Positions 14,988 through 23,655 of a stretch of 64,000 bases of DNA are shown here, piece by piece. The position numbers were made by a program, and so were the translations under genes. Source of the DNA: Lawsonibacter faecis (GTDB lineage: Bacteria; Bacillota; Clostridia; Oscillospirales; Oscillospiraceae); NCBI RefSeq assembly GCF_014287675.1, contig NZ_JACOPQ010000010.1, positions 62,001 through 126,000 of the forward strand, written 5' to 3'. The first letter of the stretch is position 1. The number at the start of each line of letters is the position of its first letter. Under the pieces are notes generated by a model, which had not been told where the DNA came from, made no database searches, and saw nothing but the letters and a program-made list of their open reading frames with translations.

Positions 14988-15016
14988 AAAAAGAGAGGCG
15001 TTTGCCTCTCTTTTTT
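14988..15016 (+). terminator. Rho-independent terminator of rplS
   Basis: AAAAAGAGAGGC (14988-14999) pairs with GCCTCTCTTTTT (15004-15015) and is followed by T. Confidence 0.9.
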
Positions 15017-15086
15017 GTTGCTTTCGGGGGATGAAAAGTGGGGCGGCCCCCTTTTTTTTCAGCCATATATTGTGTATAATACTTAG

Positions 15087-15243
15087 ACCTTGTATGATAA
15101 ATGGCAACACGGCCAATCGGCGGGTCTTTTTCCGCCCGAACGGCGCAGTTATTCCTTGAAATCCGTCAGGATTCCTGCGAAAACCGCTTGCCGGACGAAA
15201 AAATCCCGCGCCGCTGGGCGTATTGCCATTTATCAAACTAGGC
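15087..15243. mobile_element. MITE-like element 1
   Basis: Near-perfect terminal inverted repeats: 15089-15107 and 15223-15241 match at 17 of 19 bases and end in the same 13-base TGATAAATGGCAA. The 115-bp interior has no gene but shares a core (15151-15191, with 17 identical bases CAGGATTCCTGCGAAAA) with the element at 34384-34546. It lies just after a TATAAT (15075-15080) and before rbgA, so it may have been inserted into the rbgA leader. Confidence 0.6.
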
Positions 15244-15273
15244 CCAGATATATCATAAAGCGGAGGACGCGAG

Positions 15274-16149
15274 ATGAACATTCAGTGGTATCCCGGACAC
15301 ATGACCAAGACCCGGCGGCAGATCGAGGCCGACCTGAAAAATGTGGACATGGTGGCGGAGATCATCGACGCCCGCATCCCGGTGGCCTCCCGCAATCCGG
15401 ATATCGACGCCATCGTGGGGAGCAAGCCCCGGCTGATTGTCCTCAACCGGGCGGACCAGGCCGACCCGGCGGGGAACCGGGCCTGGAGGGCCTGGTTCCA
15501 GGACAGGGGCTATACGGTGCTGGAGACCGACGCCAAGACCGGGGCCGGGGTCAGCCAATTCTCAATTACCATCAAAGAGGCGCTGAAGGACCAAATTGCC
15601 CGCTGGCGGGAGAAGGGACAGGTAGGCCGCATCGTCCGCGTGATGGTGGTGGGCATTCCCAATGTGGGCAAATCCACCTTTATCAACAAGGTCGCCAAGC
15701 GGAAATCCGCAAAGGCGGGGGATAAGCCCGGCGTCACCCGGGGCAAGCAGTGGGTTGCGGTGGACGCAGGGCTGGACCTGCTGGACACGCCGGGCATCCT
15801 CTGGCCCAAGTTCGAGGACGAGCGGATCGGGCTCAACCTGGCCTTTACCGGCGCGGTGAAGGACGAGGTCATGGACGCGGAGACCCTGGCCTGCCACCTG
15901 ATGGAGACCCTTGCGGAGCGTTATCCGGACGCCCTGCAGGAGCGGTACAAGCTGGAGCTGCCGCCCGTAAGCGGGCAGCTGGAGGGACTGGCCTACGGGT
16001 ATGACCTCCTGGAGCGGGCGGCCCGGAAGCGGGGCTTTCTCATCTCCGGCGGAGAGCCGGATACGGAGCGCATGGCAAAAATTCTGCTGGACGAGTTCAG
16101 GGGTGGAAAGCTGGGGCGCTTTACCCTGGAGCTGCCGGAATCGGTTTGA
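15274..16149 (+). CDS. rbgA: Ribosome biogenesis GTPase YlqF/RbgA
   Basis: 291 residues with circularly permuted GTPase motifs: G4 'LNRAD' near residue 52 comes before G1 'GIPNVGKST' (about 127-135) and G3 'DTPGIL'. This order marks the YlqF/RbgA family, which helps late assembly of the 50S subunit. The start 'MNIQWYPGHM' is the family signature. It heads a run with rnhB and yraN, the order seen in many Firmicutes. Confidence 0.93.
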   Translation: MNIQWYPGHMTKTRRQIEADLKNVDMVAEIIDARIPVASRNPDIDAIVGSKPRLIVLNRADQADPAGNRAWRAWFQDRGYTVLETDAKTGAGVSQFSITIKEALKDQIARWREKGQVGRIVRVMVVGIPNVGKSTFINKVAKRKSAKAGDKPGVTRGKQWVAVDAGLDLLDTPGILWPKFEDERIGLNLAFTGAVKDEVMDAETLACHLMETLAERYPDALQERYKLELPPVSGQLEGLAYGYDLLERAARKRGFLISGGEPDTERMAKILLDEFRGGKLGRFTLELPESV

Positions 16150-16231
16150 GGACTTGCCGGGCTTTCGTCGGCTTAGCCGTTCCCCAGGGGGCCGCTGTAA
16201 TATAAAGGGCAATTGACGGGAGGCGAGGGAC

Positions 16232-16825
16232 ATGGACTTCTGGATAATCGAGCGCTCCTGCTTTGAGCGGGGCTATACTCTGGTCTGCGGCGCGGATGAG
16301 GCGGGAGCCGGCCCGCTGGCCGGGGCGGTGTACGCGGGGGCGGTGGTTCTGCCCGCGGGGCTGGTGATCGACGGGCTCAACGACTCCAAGCAGGTCAGCG
16401 AGAAGCGCCGGGAGGCCCTCTTCGACGTCATCAGGGCGGAGGCGGTGGCCTGGGCGGTGGCGAGCGTGGACGAGGCTGAGATTGACGCCATCAACATCCT
16501 CAACGCCCGTCTCAAGGCCATGGACCTGGCAATCCGCGCCCTGGACCCCGCGCCGGAATACGCCCTGATTGACGGCAACCGGGACCGGGGCATCACCATC
16601 CCCCACGAGACGGTCGTCAAGGGGGACGGCCGCAGCGCCAGTATCGCGGCGGCCTCCATCCTGGCCAAGGTGAGCCGGGACCGCTATATGCTGGAGATGG
16701 CGGCGCGTTACCCGGAATACGAGTTCGAGCGGCACAAGGGCTACCCCACCAAGCGGCACTATGAGCTTCTGCGGAAGTACGGCCCCTGTCCCATCCACCG
16801 CAAGACCTTCCTGAAAAAGCTGTGA
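16232..16825 (+). CDS. rnhB: Ribonuclease HII
   Basis: 197 residues. 'CGADEAGAGPLAGAV' carries the first catalytic Asp-Glu pair (family usually DEAGRGPLAG; here R is A), 'ALIDGNRD' the next Asp, then 'KGDGRSASIAAASILAKVSRD'. The enzyme cuts RNA in DNA/RNA hybrids and single ribonucleotides. Its stop overlaps the next start (GTGA). Confidence 0.93.
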   Translation: MDFWIIERSCFERGYTLVCGADEAGAGPLAGAVYAGAVVLPAGLVIDGLNDSKQVSEKRREALFDVIRAEAVAWAVASVDEAEIDAINILNARLKAMDLAIRALDPAPEYALIDGNRDRGITIPHETVVKGDGRSASIAAASILAKVSRDRYMLEMAARYPEYEFERHKGYPTKRHYELLRKYGPCPIHRKTFLKKL

Positions 16826-17190
16826 GCGGCGGGAATACCAAGCTGCTGGGCAGGTGGGGGGAGTCCCTGGTGGCGGAGGACCTGCGCCGGAAGGGGCAGC
16901 GCCTGCTGGCGGCGGGCTATCAGTGCCGCTTCGGGGAGATCGACCTGATTACAGCGGATGAACAGTATATTATCTTTACGGAGGTCAAGCTGCGCAGGGA
17001 CGACCGTTTCGCTCCGGGCCGGGCGTTCGTGGACGCCCGGAAGCAGGCGCGGCTGCGCACCACGGCTGAGCTTTACCTCGCCCAGTTCCCCACCGGACTT
17101 CAGCCCCGCTTCGATGTGGCCGAGGTCTACGCGCCCCGGGGGATGGAAACGGAGCATCCGCGCATCCTCTATTTTGAAAACGCCTTTTAG
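16822..17190 (+). CDS. YraN family (UPF0102) nuclease-fold protein
   Basis: 122 residues, starting at GTG and overlapping rnhB by 4 nt. The pattern 'GEIDLI..DEQYIIFTEVKLR' is the restriction-endonuclease-like core (D...ExK) of the YraN family; 'GESLVAEDLRRKGQRLLAAGY' precedes it. A nuclease role is assumed for the family but its substrate is not established. Confidence 0.9.
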   Translation: MSGGNTKLLGRWGESLVAEDLRRKGQRLLAAGYQCRFGEIDLITADEQYIIFTEVKLRRDDRFAPGRAFVDARKQARLRTTAELYLAQFPTGLQPRFDVAEVYAPRGMETEHPRILYFENAF

Positions 17191-17205
17191 GAGCGAACCG
17201 GCGAT

Positions 17206-18150
17206 ATGAGTGAGATTGATTTATTTGACGGACACTGCGACACCATCTCCCGCTGCCTGGAGCTTGGGGGAGGCTTTAGGCGCAGCGGGGGCCACCTGGA
17301 TTTGGAGCGGACCGGAAAGTTCCGGCGTTACGCCCAGTTTTTCGCCGTCTTCGGCGACGGCGCCGCCGTGCCGGGTCTGCCCCTCTGGGAGCTGACCCTG
17401 CGGGAGTACGCCCTGTTCCGTCGGGAACTGGCGGCCAACGCGGATCGGCTGGCGCTGTGCCGCACGGGGGCGGAGGCCGAGGCGGCCTATGCCCGGGGAA
17501 AGACGGCCGCTTTCCTCTCCGTGGAGGGGGCGGAGCTGCTGGACTGCGACCTACATAAATTGGAGGAGGCCTACGCCATGGGCGTCCGGGCGGTGAATCT
17601 GACCTGGAATCATTCAAACGCCCTCTCCGGCTCCAACGCGGAGGAGACAGGCCGGGGGCTGTCCGGGCAGGGGAGGGCCTTCGTCCGGCGGATGGAGGAC
17701 CTGGGGATGCTGGTGGATGTGTCCCACCTGTCCGACCCGGGCTTCTGGGATGTGGCGCAGCTGTGCGCCGGCCCCTTTTTTGCCAGTCATTCCAACTCCA
17801 GAGCCGTATTTTCCGCGCGGAGAAACTTGACCGACGCGCAATTTACTGCCATAATAGAGCATCATGGCGTGGCCGGACTCAATATGTTCTCCGATTTTCT
17901 GGGGGAGGACCCGGACATGGAGACCATACTGGCCCATCTGGAGCACTTTCTGGCCCTGGGCGGCGAGCAGAATATCGCCCTGGGCGGGGACTGGGACGGC
18001 ATCTCCAGGATGCCCCGGGGCTTCGCCGGCATCCAGGACATGGATAAGCTCTTTGAGCGGCTGTTGCAGAGAAACTATTCGGAAGCGCTGGTGCGCGACC
18101 TGTTCCATAACAATCTGATGAGGGTAGTGAACGAAGTATGTACTATGTAA
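17206..18150 (+). CDS. Membrane dipeptidase (peptidase family M19)
   Basis: 314 residues. Metal-binding motifs of M19: 'FDGHCDT' at the N-terminus (HxD), 'SVEGAELLD' (bridging Glu), 'DVSHLSDPGFWDV' and 'ASHSNSRA', then 'GGDWDGI'. The family cleaves dipeptides, including those with a D-residue at the C-terminal side. No signal peptide, so likely cytoplasmic. Its last codons overlap the thrC start. Confidence 0.9.
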   Translation: MSEIDLFDGHCDTISRCLELGGGFRRSGGHLDLERTGKFRRYAQFFAVFGDGAAVPGLPLWELTLREYALFRRELAANADRLALCRTGAEAEAAYARGKTAAFLSVEGAELLDCDLHKLEEAYAMGVRAVNLTWNHSNALSGSNAEETGRGLSGQGRAFVRRMEDLGMLVDVSHLSDPGFWDVAQLCAGPFFASHSNSRAVFSARRNLTDAQFTAIIEHHGVAGLNMFSDFLGEDPDMETILAHLEHFLALGGEQNIALGGDWDGISRMPRGFAGIQDMDKLFERLLQRNYSEALVRDLFHNNLMRVVNEVCTM

Positions 18151-19625
18151 GCACGCGCAGCAAGAATCACCGTCTGACCGCCTCTCAGGCCATTGCCCAG
18201 GGACTGGCCGTGGACGGCGGGCTCCTGACGCCCGAGGTCTTCCCGAAGCTCTCCCACAACGGCCTCAAGACCCTGACCGACATGTCCTACCAGCAGCGGG
18301 CGGTCTATGTGATGAACCCCTACCTGGAGGACTTCACCGCCTCCGAGCTCTCCTCCTTCGCCACCAAGGCCTACGGCCCGGACAAATTCGACGCCAGAGA
18401 GGTGGCCCCCGTCCGCACCGTGGACGGCAATACCCACTGCCTGGAGCTGTGGCACGGGCCCACCTGCGCCTTTAAGGACATGGCCCTCCAGATGCTGCCC
18501 CACCTTCTAAGCGCCTCTCTGGTGAAGAACGACGAGAAGAAGACGGCCTGTATCCTGGTGGCCACCTCGGGGGATACCGGCAAGGCCGCCCTGGAGGGCT
18601 TCCGGGACGTGGACGGCACCCGCATTCTGGTTTTCTACCCCAAGGACGGCGTCTCCGCCATCCAGCAGCTCCAGATGAACACCCAGGAGGGGGAGAATGT
18701 CGGCGTCTGCTCCGTGGTGGGCAATTTCGACGACGCCCAGACGGGCGTGAAGAAGCTCTTCTCCGACGAAAAGCTCCGAGCGGAGCTGGCCGGACGGGGT
18801 TATTTCTTCTCCAGCGCCAACTCCATCAACTGGGGCCGGGTCCTGCCCCAGATCGTCTACTACGTCTCCGCCTACTGCGACCTGGTGAAGACGGAGAAAA
18901 TCCAACTGGGTGACCCTGTCAACGTCTGCGTGCCCACCGGCAACTTCGGCAACATCCTGGCGGGCTACTACGCCGGACAGATGGGCGTGCCCATCCGCAA
19001 GTTCATCTGCGCCTCCAACAGCAACAACGTGCTCACCGATTTCCTGAGGACCGGCGTGTACGACCGCAACCGCAGGTTTTATAACACCATGTCCCCCTCC
19101 ATGGACATCCTCATCTCCTCCAACCTGGAGCGGATGCTCTATGAGCTCTCCGGCTCCAGCGACGGGGAGGTCCGCGGCTACATGGATCAGCTCGCTGAAA
19201 AGGGCAGATACGAGGTGGGCGACGCCGTCAAGGGCAAGCTGTCCAGGTACTTTGCCGCCGGCTTCTGCGACGACGCCCAGACCCAGAGGGTCATCGCCCG
19301 CATGTGGAATGAGCACAAATACCTCATCGACCCTCACACCGCCGTGGCCTTCGACGTGCTGGACCAGTACCGGGCGGAGACCGGAGACGACACCGCCGCC
19401 ATCGTGGTCTCCACCGCCAGCCCCTTCAAGTTCTGCGACAGCGTACTGGGCGCGCTGGGCGTGACGGACCTCCGGGAGGGCACCGACATCCTGGGCCAGC
19501 TCTCCGAGCTGACCGGCGTGAGCGCCCCCGCGCCCCTGGCCGGTCTGGCCGGCAAGGAAGTCCGCTTTACGGATAACACCACCAAGGACCATATGGTCGA
19601 TAAGGTGCTGGAGATGCTGAAATGA
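18138..19625 (+). CDS. thrC: Threonine synthase
   Basis: 495 residues. The PLP lysine is K113 in 'HGPTCAFKDMALQ'; 'ATSGDTGKAALEGF' binds the cofactor phosphate. The N-terminal 'MYYVSTR' and length match the longer class of threonine synthases. It converts O-phosphohomoserine to threonine. Overlaps the dipeptidase by 13 nt and the following lipoprotein gene by 4 nt (ATGA). Confidence 0.95.
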   Translation: MYYVSTRSKNHRLTASQAIAQGLAVDGGLLTPEVFPKLSHNGLKTLTDMSYQQRAVYVMNPYLEDFTASELSSFATKAYGPDKFDAREVAPVRTVDGNTHCLELWHGPTCAFKDMALQMLPHLLSASLVKNDEKKTACILVATSGDTGKAALEGFRDVDGTRILVFYPKDGVSAIQQLQMNTQEGENVGVCSVVGNFDDAQTGVKKLFSDEKLRAELAGRGYFFSSANSINWGRVLPQIVYYVSAYCDLVKTEKIQLGDPVNVCVPTGNFGNILAGYYAGQMGVPIRKFICASNSNNVLTDFLRTGVYDRNRRFYNTMSPSMDILISSNLERMLYELSGSSDGEVRGYMDQLAEKGRYEVGDAVKGKLSRYFAAGFCDDAQTQRVIARMWNEHKYLIDPHTAVAFDVLDQYRAETGDDTAAIVVSTASPFKFCDSVLGALGVTDLREGTDILGQLSELTGVSAPAPLAGLAGKEVRFTDNTTKDHMVDKVLEMLK

Positions 19626-20440
19626 GACCAGCCTATGTAAAGCTGGGCATGCTGGGTCTGATGTTTTTGCTTTGCACAAGCTGTGGGACGGAGGAGCCGT
19701 CCGCCACGCCGGAGCCTGTCCGGCAGGAGTTCAGCGAGGACTATACCGATGCGGCGGTCTACCGCGTCGTCGGCTGGGATTTGGATCTGGAGGCGATGGA
19801 CACCTACCCCCAACGGGTGGATTCTGTGTCTGAGGGCAGGGATGGTGCGATGGTCGTCGACCTGTCCGTTAAGAATCAGACCTATTATTTTCTGGAGCCG
19901 GTCCCTATTGACGGGCGGGATTACTCAGAAGAGATTGCCGCCTATTTAAAGCCCTCTGAAAAGGTCACTTGGGAGAGCGATGATTTGATGGCGCTGCTGG
20001 ATAAGGTCGACGGCGGGGATGTGTTCGCTTTTGCCAGCAACGCGGCCTATTGGGCGGCGCATTCTCTGGAGTATGATGAAGAACTGGCTCGGCGCATCTC
20101 GAACGGAGAATGCGATACCCTGAACGCAGAGGAGGCGCTGGCCCGGGGAGGAGGTACTTGCAGCGAGTATACAAACCTCTTTTTGGCGCTGATGCGGGCC
20201 AGGGGCATCCCGGCCCGATTTGAAACAGGAATCTGTTTGGACGGCGAGGGGAAGCCTATGTCCTCACATGCCTGGGCGTCTTTTTTTCTGGACGGTTATG
20301 GGTGGATCCCTGCCGACCCACAGATTGGGAGCGTGGGTATTTACGACAACTATATTAGGCTGGAGCTGGGACTGGATTTTGCCGATATCGGGAAAGCGTT
20401 TCAGGACTACGGGTGCTATGTAACCCTTGCTCCAACATGA
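19622..20440 (+). CDS. Transglutaminase-like lipoprotein
   Basis: 272 residues with a lipoprotein signal peptide (lipobox LCTSC, cysteine near residue 20). The central domain shows a transglutaminase-like triad: Cys in 'GGGTCSEYTNLFLALMRARG', His in 'SSHAWASFFL', Asp in 'PADPQIGS'. Such surface proteins act as proteases or amide-bond enzymes; the substrate is unknown. Its codon use is less GC-biased than thrC. Its ATG overlaps the thrC stop. Confidence 0.8.
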   Translation: MRPAYVKLGMLGLMFLLCTSCGTEEPSATPEPVRQEFSEDYTDAAVYRVVGWDLDLEAMDTYPQRVDSVSEGRDGAMVVDLSVKNQTYYFLEPVPIDGRDYSEEIAAYLKPSEKVTWESDDLMALLDKVDGGDVFAFASNAAYWAAHSLEYDEELARRISNGECDTLNAEEALARGGGTCSEYTNLFLALMRARGIPARFETGICLDGEGKPMSSHAWASFFLDGYGWIPADPQIGSVGIYDNYIRLELGLDFADIGKAFQDYGCYVTLAPT

Positions 20441-20455
20441 TAGCGGAGGAATAAA

Positions 20456-21142
20456 ATGGCGCTCTATGCAATCGGAGACACCCACCTCTCTCTGGGGGCC
20501 GACAAGCCCATGGACGTGTTCGGCGGCAACTGGGAGGGGTATGTAGAAAAGCTCCGGGCGGGCTTTGCCAGGGTCGCGCCGGAGGACACGGTGGTCCTCT
20601 GCGGCGACCTCTCCTGGGGGATGAGCCTTCCCCAGGCCCGGGAGGATTTTGCGTTTTTGGACGCGCTTCCGGGGAAAAAGTATCTGCTGAAAGGCAACCA
20701 TGACTACTGGTGGGGCACCGCCGCCAAGATGAACGCCTTTTTTGCCGAGTGCGGTTTCAATACCCTGCATATTCTGCACAATAACTGTGGGGAGTACGGG
20801 GATTTGGCCCTCTGCGGCACCCGGGGCTGGTTCTATGAGGAGGACCGGGGCGGCCACAACGAGAAGGTCTTCAACCGGGAGCTTGTCAGGCTGGAGGCGT
20901 CCCTCAGGGCGGCGGGAGAGCGGGAAAAGCTGTGCTTTCTCCACTACCCGCCCTGCTACCAGGGCTACGTCTGCACTGAAATTATTGCGCTTCTGGAGCG
21001 GTACGGCGTGAAGCGCTGCTACTACGGGCATCTCCACGGCGGCAGCCACCGGCTGGCCGTCGAGGGGAGATACGGCGCGGTGGAATACCACCTGGTCTCC
21101 GCCGACTATTTGAACTTCAACCCCCAAATAATCTGTGAATAA
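20456..21142 (+). CDS. Calcineurin-like metallophosphoesterase
   Basis: 228 residues with the metal-binding series 'GDTHLS' (GDxH), 'VLCGDLSWG' (GDxxxxG), 'LKGNHDYWW' (GNHD) and C-terminal 'GHLHGGSH' (GHxH). All ligands are present, so it should be active. The physiological phosphoester is unknown. It has a GGAGGAA site 16 nt after the lipoprotein gene. Confidence 0.9.
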   Translation: MALYAIGDTHLSLGADKPMDVFGGNWEGYVEKLRAGFARVAPEDTVVLCGDLSWGMSLPQAREDFAFLDALPGKKYLLKGNHDYWWGTAAKMNAFFAECGFNTLHILHNNCGEYGDLALCGTRGWFYEEDRGGHNEKVFNRELVRLEASLRAAGEREKLCFLHYPPCYQGYVCTEIIALLERYGVKRCYYGHLHGGSHRLAVEGRYGAVEYHLVSADYLNFNPQIICE

Positions 21143-21260
21143 TTGAAAAAAGGGCTGGAAATTTAGTCTGTTTTCTGGTAGTATAAATCGGATAACGCAA
21201 AAGGGCGCTTCAAAGGTTGTTTTTTACCCGCTGCAAGCGCTGACAGGAGGAAGTAACAAC

Positions 21261-22703
21261 ATGAATGTCAAGAGCGTAGAGAAGAAGGAAAAGAGCACTG
21301 TCGAGCTCGTCATCGAGGTCAGCCGCGAGGAGTTTGAGGCCGCTATCGATAAGGTCTACAAGAAGCAGCGCGGCAGCATCTCCATCCCCGGTTTCCGCAA
21401 GGGCCATGCGCCCCGCAAGATCATCGAGGGAATGTACGGCTCCGGTGTTTTCTATGAAGATGCCATCAACGATGTTTACCCCGAGGCCTATGCCGAGGCA
21501 GTCGAGCAGGAGAAGCTGGATGCCGTGGCCTATCCCGACGTGGAGATTCTGGACGCCGGCAAGGACGGCTTCAGCTTCAAGGCCGTCGTGACGGTCCGCC
21601 CTGAGGTCAAGCTGGGCGACTACAAGGGCCTCACCGCGCCCAAGGCCGAGGCTGCCGTGTCCGACGAGGATATTGACGGCGAGCTCAAGCCCTTTATTGA
21701 GCGCGCCACCCGCCTGGTCTCCGCCGACCGCGCCGCCCAGAACGGCGACACCGTCGTGTTGGACTTCGAGGGCTTCGACAACGGCGTGCCCTTCGAGGGC
21801 GGCAAGGCCGAGGGCCACAGCCTGGAGCTGGGCTCCGGGTCCTTCGTCCCCGGCTTTGAGGAGCAGCTCGTCGGCATGAAGGCCGGCGACGAGGGCGACA
21901 TCAACATCACCTTCCCCGAGGACTACCACGCAGAGCTGGCCGGTAAGAGCGTGGTCTTCCACGTGAAGCTGCATGAGGTCAAGGAGAAGCAGGCCCCCGT
22001 GGTGGACGACGAGTTCGCCAAGGACGTGTCCGAGTTCGAGACCCTGGCGGACCTGAAGAAGGACCTGGGCGAGAAGCTCAAGGAGCGCCGGGAGGCCCAG
22101 GCCAAGAGCGACTTTGAGAACGCCCTGATGGAGCAGGTGGTCGCCAACATGGAGGTTGAGATCCCCGACGCCATGGTGGAGCACCGCGCAGACCAGATGG
22201 TGGACGACTACGCCCGCCGCATCACCTCCCAGGGCATCCCCTTTGAGAACTACCTCCAGATGATGGGCATGACCGCGGCCGACTTCAAGAAGCAGGCCAT
22301 GGAGGGGGCCCTCCATCAGGTCCAGGGCGATCTTGCGCTGGGCGCCATTGTGGAGGCCGAGAAGATCGAGGTCTCCGACGAGGAGAAGGAGGCCGAGTAC
22401 GCCCGTCTGGCCGAGCAGTACAGCATGGATGTGGAGCAGATCAAGGCCGCTGTTCCGGTTGAGGATCTGGAAAAGGAGCTGAAGACCAAGAAGGCCGCCG
22501 AGGTGGTCTACAGCACCGCCAAGGCCGGCAAGGCCCCCGCCAAGAAGGCCGCGAAGAAAGCGGAGGAGTCCGACGAGGGCGAGGAGAAGCCCAAGAAGAA
22601 GGCCGCCCCCAAGAAGAAGGCCGAGGAGCCCGCCGAGGGCGAGGAGAAGCCCAAAAAGAAGGCCGCCCCCAAGAAGAAGTCTGAGCCCAAGACCGAGGAA
22701 TAA
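21261..22703 (+). CDS. tig: Trigger factor with histone-H1-like tail
   Basis: 480 residues. The ribosome-binding signature is 'GFRKGHAPRKIIE' (from residue 44), the FKBP-type prolyl isomerase domain runs from about 150 to 240, and the helical chaperone domain follows. It catches new chains at the ribosome exit. Unusual is the last ~60 residues (421-480): a Lys/Ala/Pro/Glu-rich tail with two copies of 'EGEEKPKKKAAPKKK' (439-453, 459-473) at a period of 20 residues (60 nt at 22575 and 22635). It heads the tig-clpP-clpX-lon cluster. Confidence 0.95.
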   Translation: MNVKSVEKKEKSTVELVIEVSREEFEAAIDKVYKKQRGSISIPGFRKGHAPRKIIEGMYGSGVFYEDAINDVYPEAYAEAVEQEKLDAVAYPDVEILDAGKDGFSFKAVVTVRPEVKLGDYKGLTAPKAEAAVSDEDIDGELKPFIERATRLVSADRAAQNGDTVVLDFEGFDNGVPFEGGKAEGHSLELGSGSFVPGFEEQLVGMKAGDEGDINITFPEDYHAELAGKSVVFHVKLHEVKEKQAPVVDDEFAKDVSEFETLADLKKDLGEKLKERREAQAKSDFENALMEQVVANMEVEIPDAMVEHRADQMVDDYARRITSQGIPFENYLQMMGMTAADFKKQAMEGALHQVQGDLALGAIVEAEKIEVSDEEKEAEYARLAEQYSMDVEQIKAAVPVEDLEKELKTKKAAEVVYSTAKAGKAPAKKAAKKAEESDEGEEKPKKKAAPKKKAEEPAEGEEKPKKKAAPKKKSEPKTEE

Positions 22704-22710
22704 GTTTCAT

Positions 22711-22749
22711 AAAGCCGGGCATACTTTAGCGGTATGACTGCCCAGCTTT
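22711..22749 (+). terminator. Terminator-like hairpin after tig
   Basis: AAAGCCGGGCA (22711-22721) pairs with TGCCC-AGCTTT (22739-22749) with one bulge and is followed by T. Confidence 0.5.
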
Positions 22750-22860
22750 TGCCATGGGGTATGTGTGCGCCCCGAGGTGATGATGGGAGCGGACCGGTTG
22801 GGGAGCGCCATGTGCACCGCTCTCCAGCGTCCCTACATCAAAAAAAGGAGATCTTTCACT

Positions 22861-23442
22861 ATGAGCTTAGTCCCTTATGTAGTAGAGCAGACCAACCGCG
22901 GCGAGCGTTCCTACGACATTTTCTCCCGCCTGCTCAACGACCGCATCATCTTCCTGGGCGAGGAGGTCAATGCCACCACCGCCAGCCTGGTCGTGGCCCA
23001 GCTCCTCTATCTGGAGGCCCAGGACCCGGACAAGGACATCCAGTTTTACATCAACAGCCCCGGCGGCTCCGTCACCGACGGCATGGCCATCTATGACACC
23101 ATGCAGTATGTGAAATGCGATGTGTCCACCATCTGCATCGGTATGGCGGCCAGCATGGGCGCGTTTCTGCTGTCCTCCGGCGCCAAGGGCAAGCGCTTTG
23201 CCCTGCCCAACGCCGAGATTATGATTCACCAGCCCTCCGCCGGGACTCAGGGCCAGATCACCGATATGGCGATCCACCTGAAGCGCCTGGAGATCATCAA
23301 AAAGCGGATGAACAAGATTCTGGCCGACAACACAGGCAAGCCCATCGAGGTCGTCACAGCCGACTGTGAGCGCGACAACTTCATGTCCGCCGAGGAGGCG
23401 CTGGAGTACGGCCTGATCGACAAGGTCTTTTATCAGCGGTAA
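22861..23442 (+). CDS. clpP: ATP-dependent Clp protease proteolytic subunit
   Basis: 193 residues. The catalytic triad Ser98 ('GMAASMGAF'), His123 ('MIHQPSAG') and Asp172 has the same spacing as in E. coli ClpP. It forms the barrel fed by ClpX, encoded next. The start has AGGAGAT; a longer in-phase ORF upstream overlaps a hairpin and is not used. Confidence 0.97.
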   Translation: MSLVPYVVEQTNRGERSYDIFSRLLNDRIIFLGEEVNATTASLVVAQLLYLEAQDPDKDIQFYINSPGGSVTDGMAIYDTMQYVKCDVSTICIGMAASMGAFLLSSGAKGKRFALPNAEIMIHQPSAGTQGQITDMAIHLKRLEIIKKRMNKILADNTGKPIEVVTADCERDNFMSAEEALEYGLIDKVFYQR

Positions 23443-23453
23443 CGAGGATAGGG

Positions 23454-23485
23454 AAGGGAGCGGGGAACGAGCGCCCCGCTCCTTT
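23454..23485 (+). terminator. Hairpin between clpP and clpX
   Basis: AAGGGAGCGGGG (23454-23465) pairs with CCCCGCTCCTTT (23474-23485) with one wobble. It may attenuate read-through into clpX. Confidence 0.45.
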
Positions 23486-23655
23486 CTCCGCATTTTTCGG
23501 GGCGGCAGGCCGGTTCGCTGATTTCCCCACGCGGCGGCCGTGAGGGCCCCCTTTTCCCTTTGCGTTTCTTGCCGGCGGCAATTGCCGCACGGCGCCGGGG
23601 CCTTCGCCCCGCTCACTATCGTTCGTATCACGAACAGGAGCAATGAGGTAACACT

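Noticed and set aside
21210..22316. Minus-strand ORF opposite trigger factor, rich in Leu, His and Gly
   Set aside because: Shadow of tig; the composition is what reverse-complemented acidic and basic codons give.
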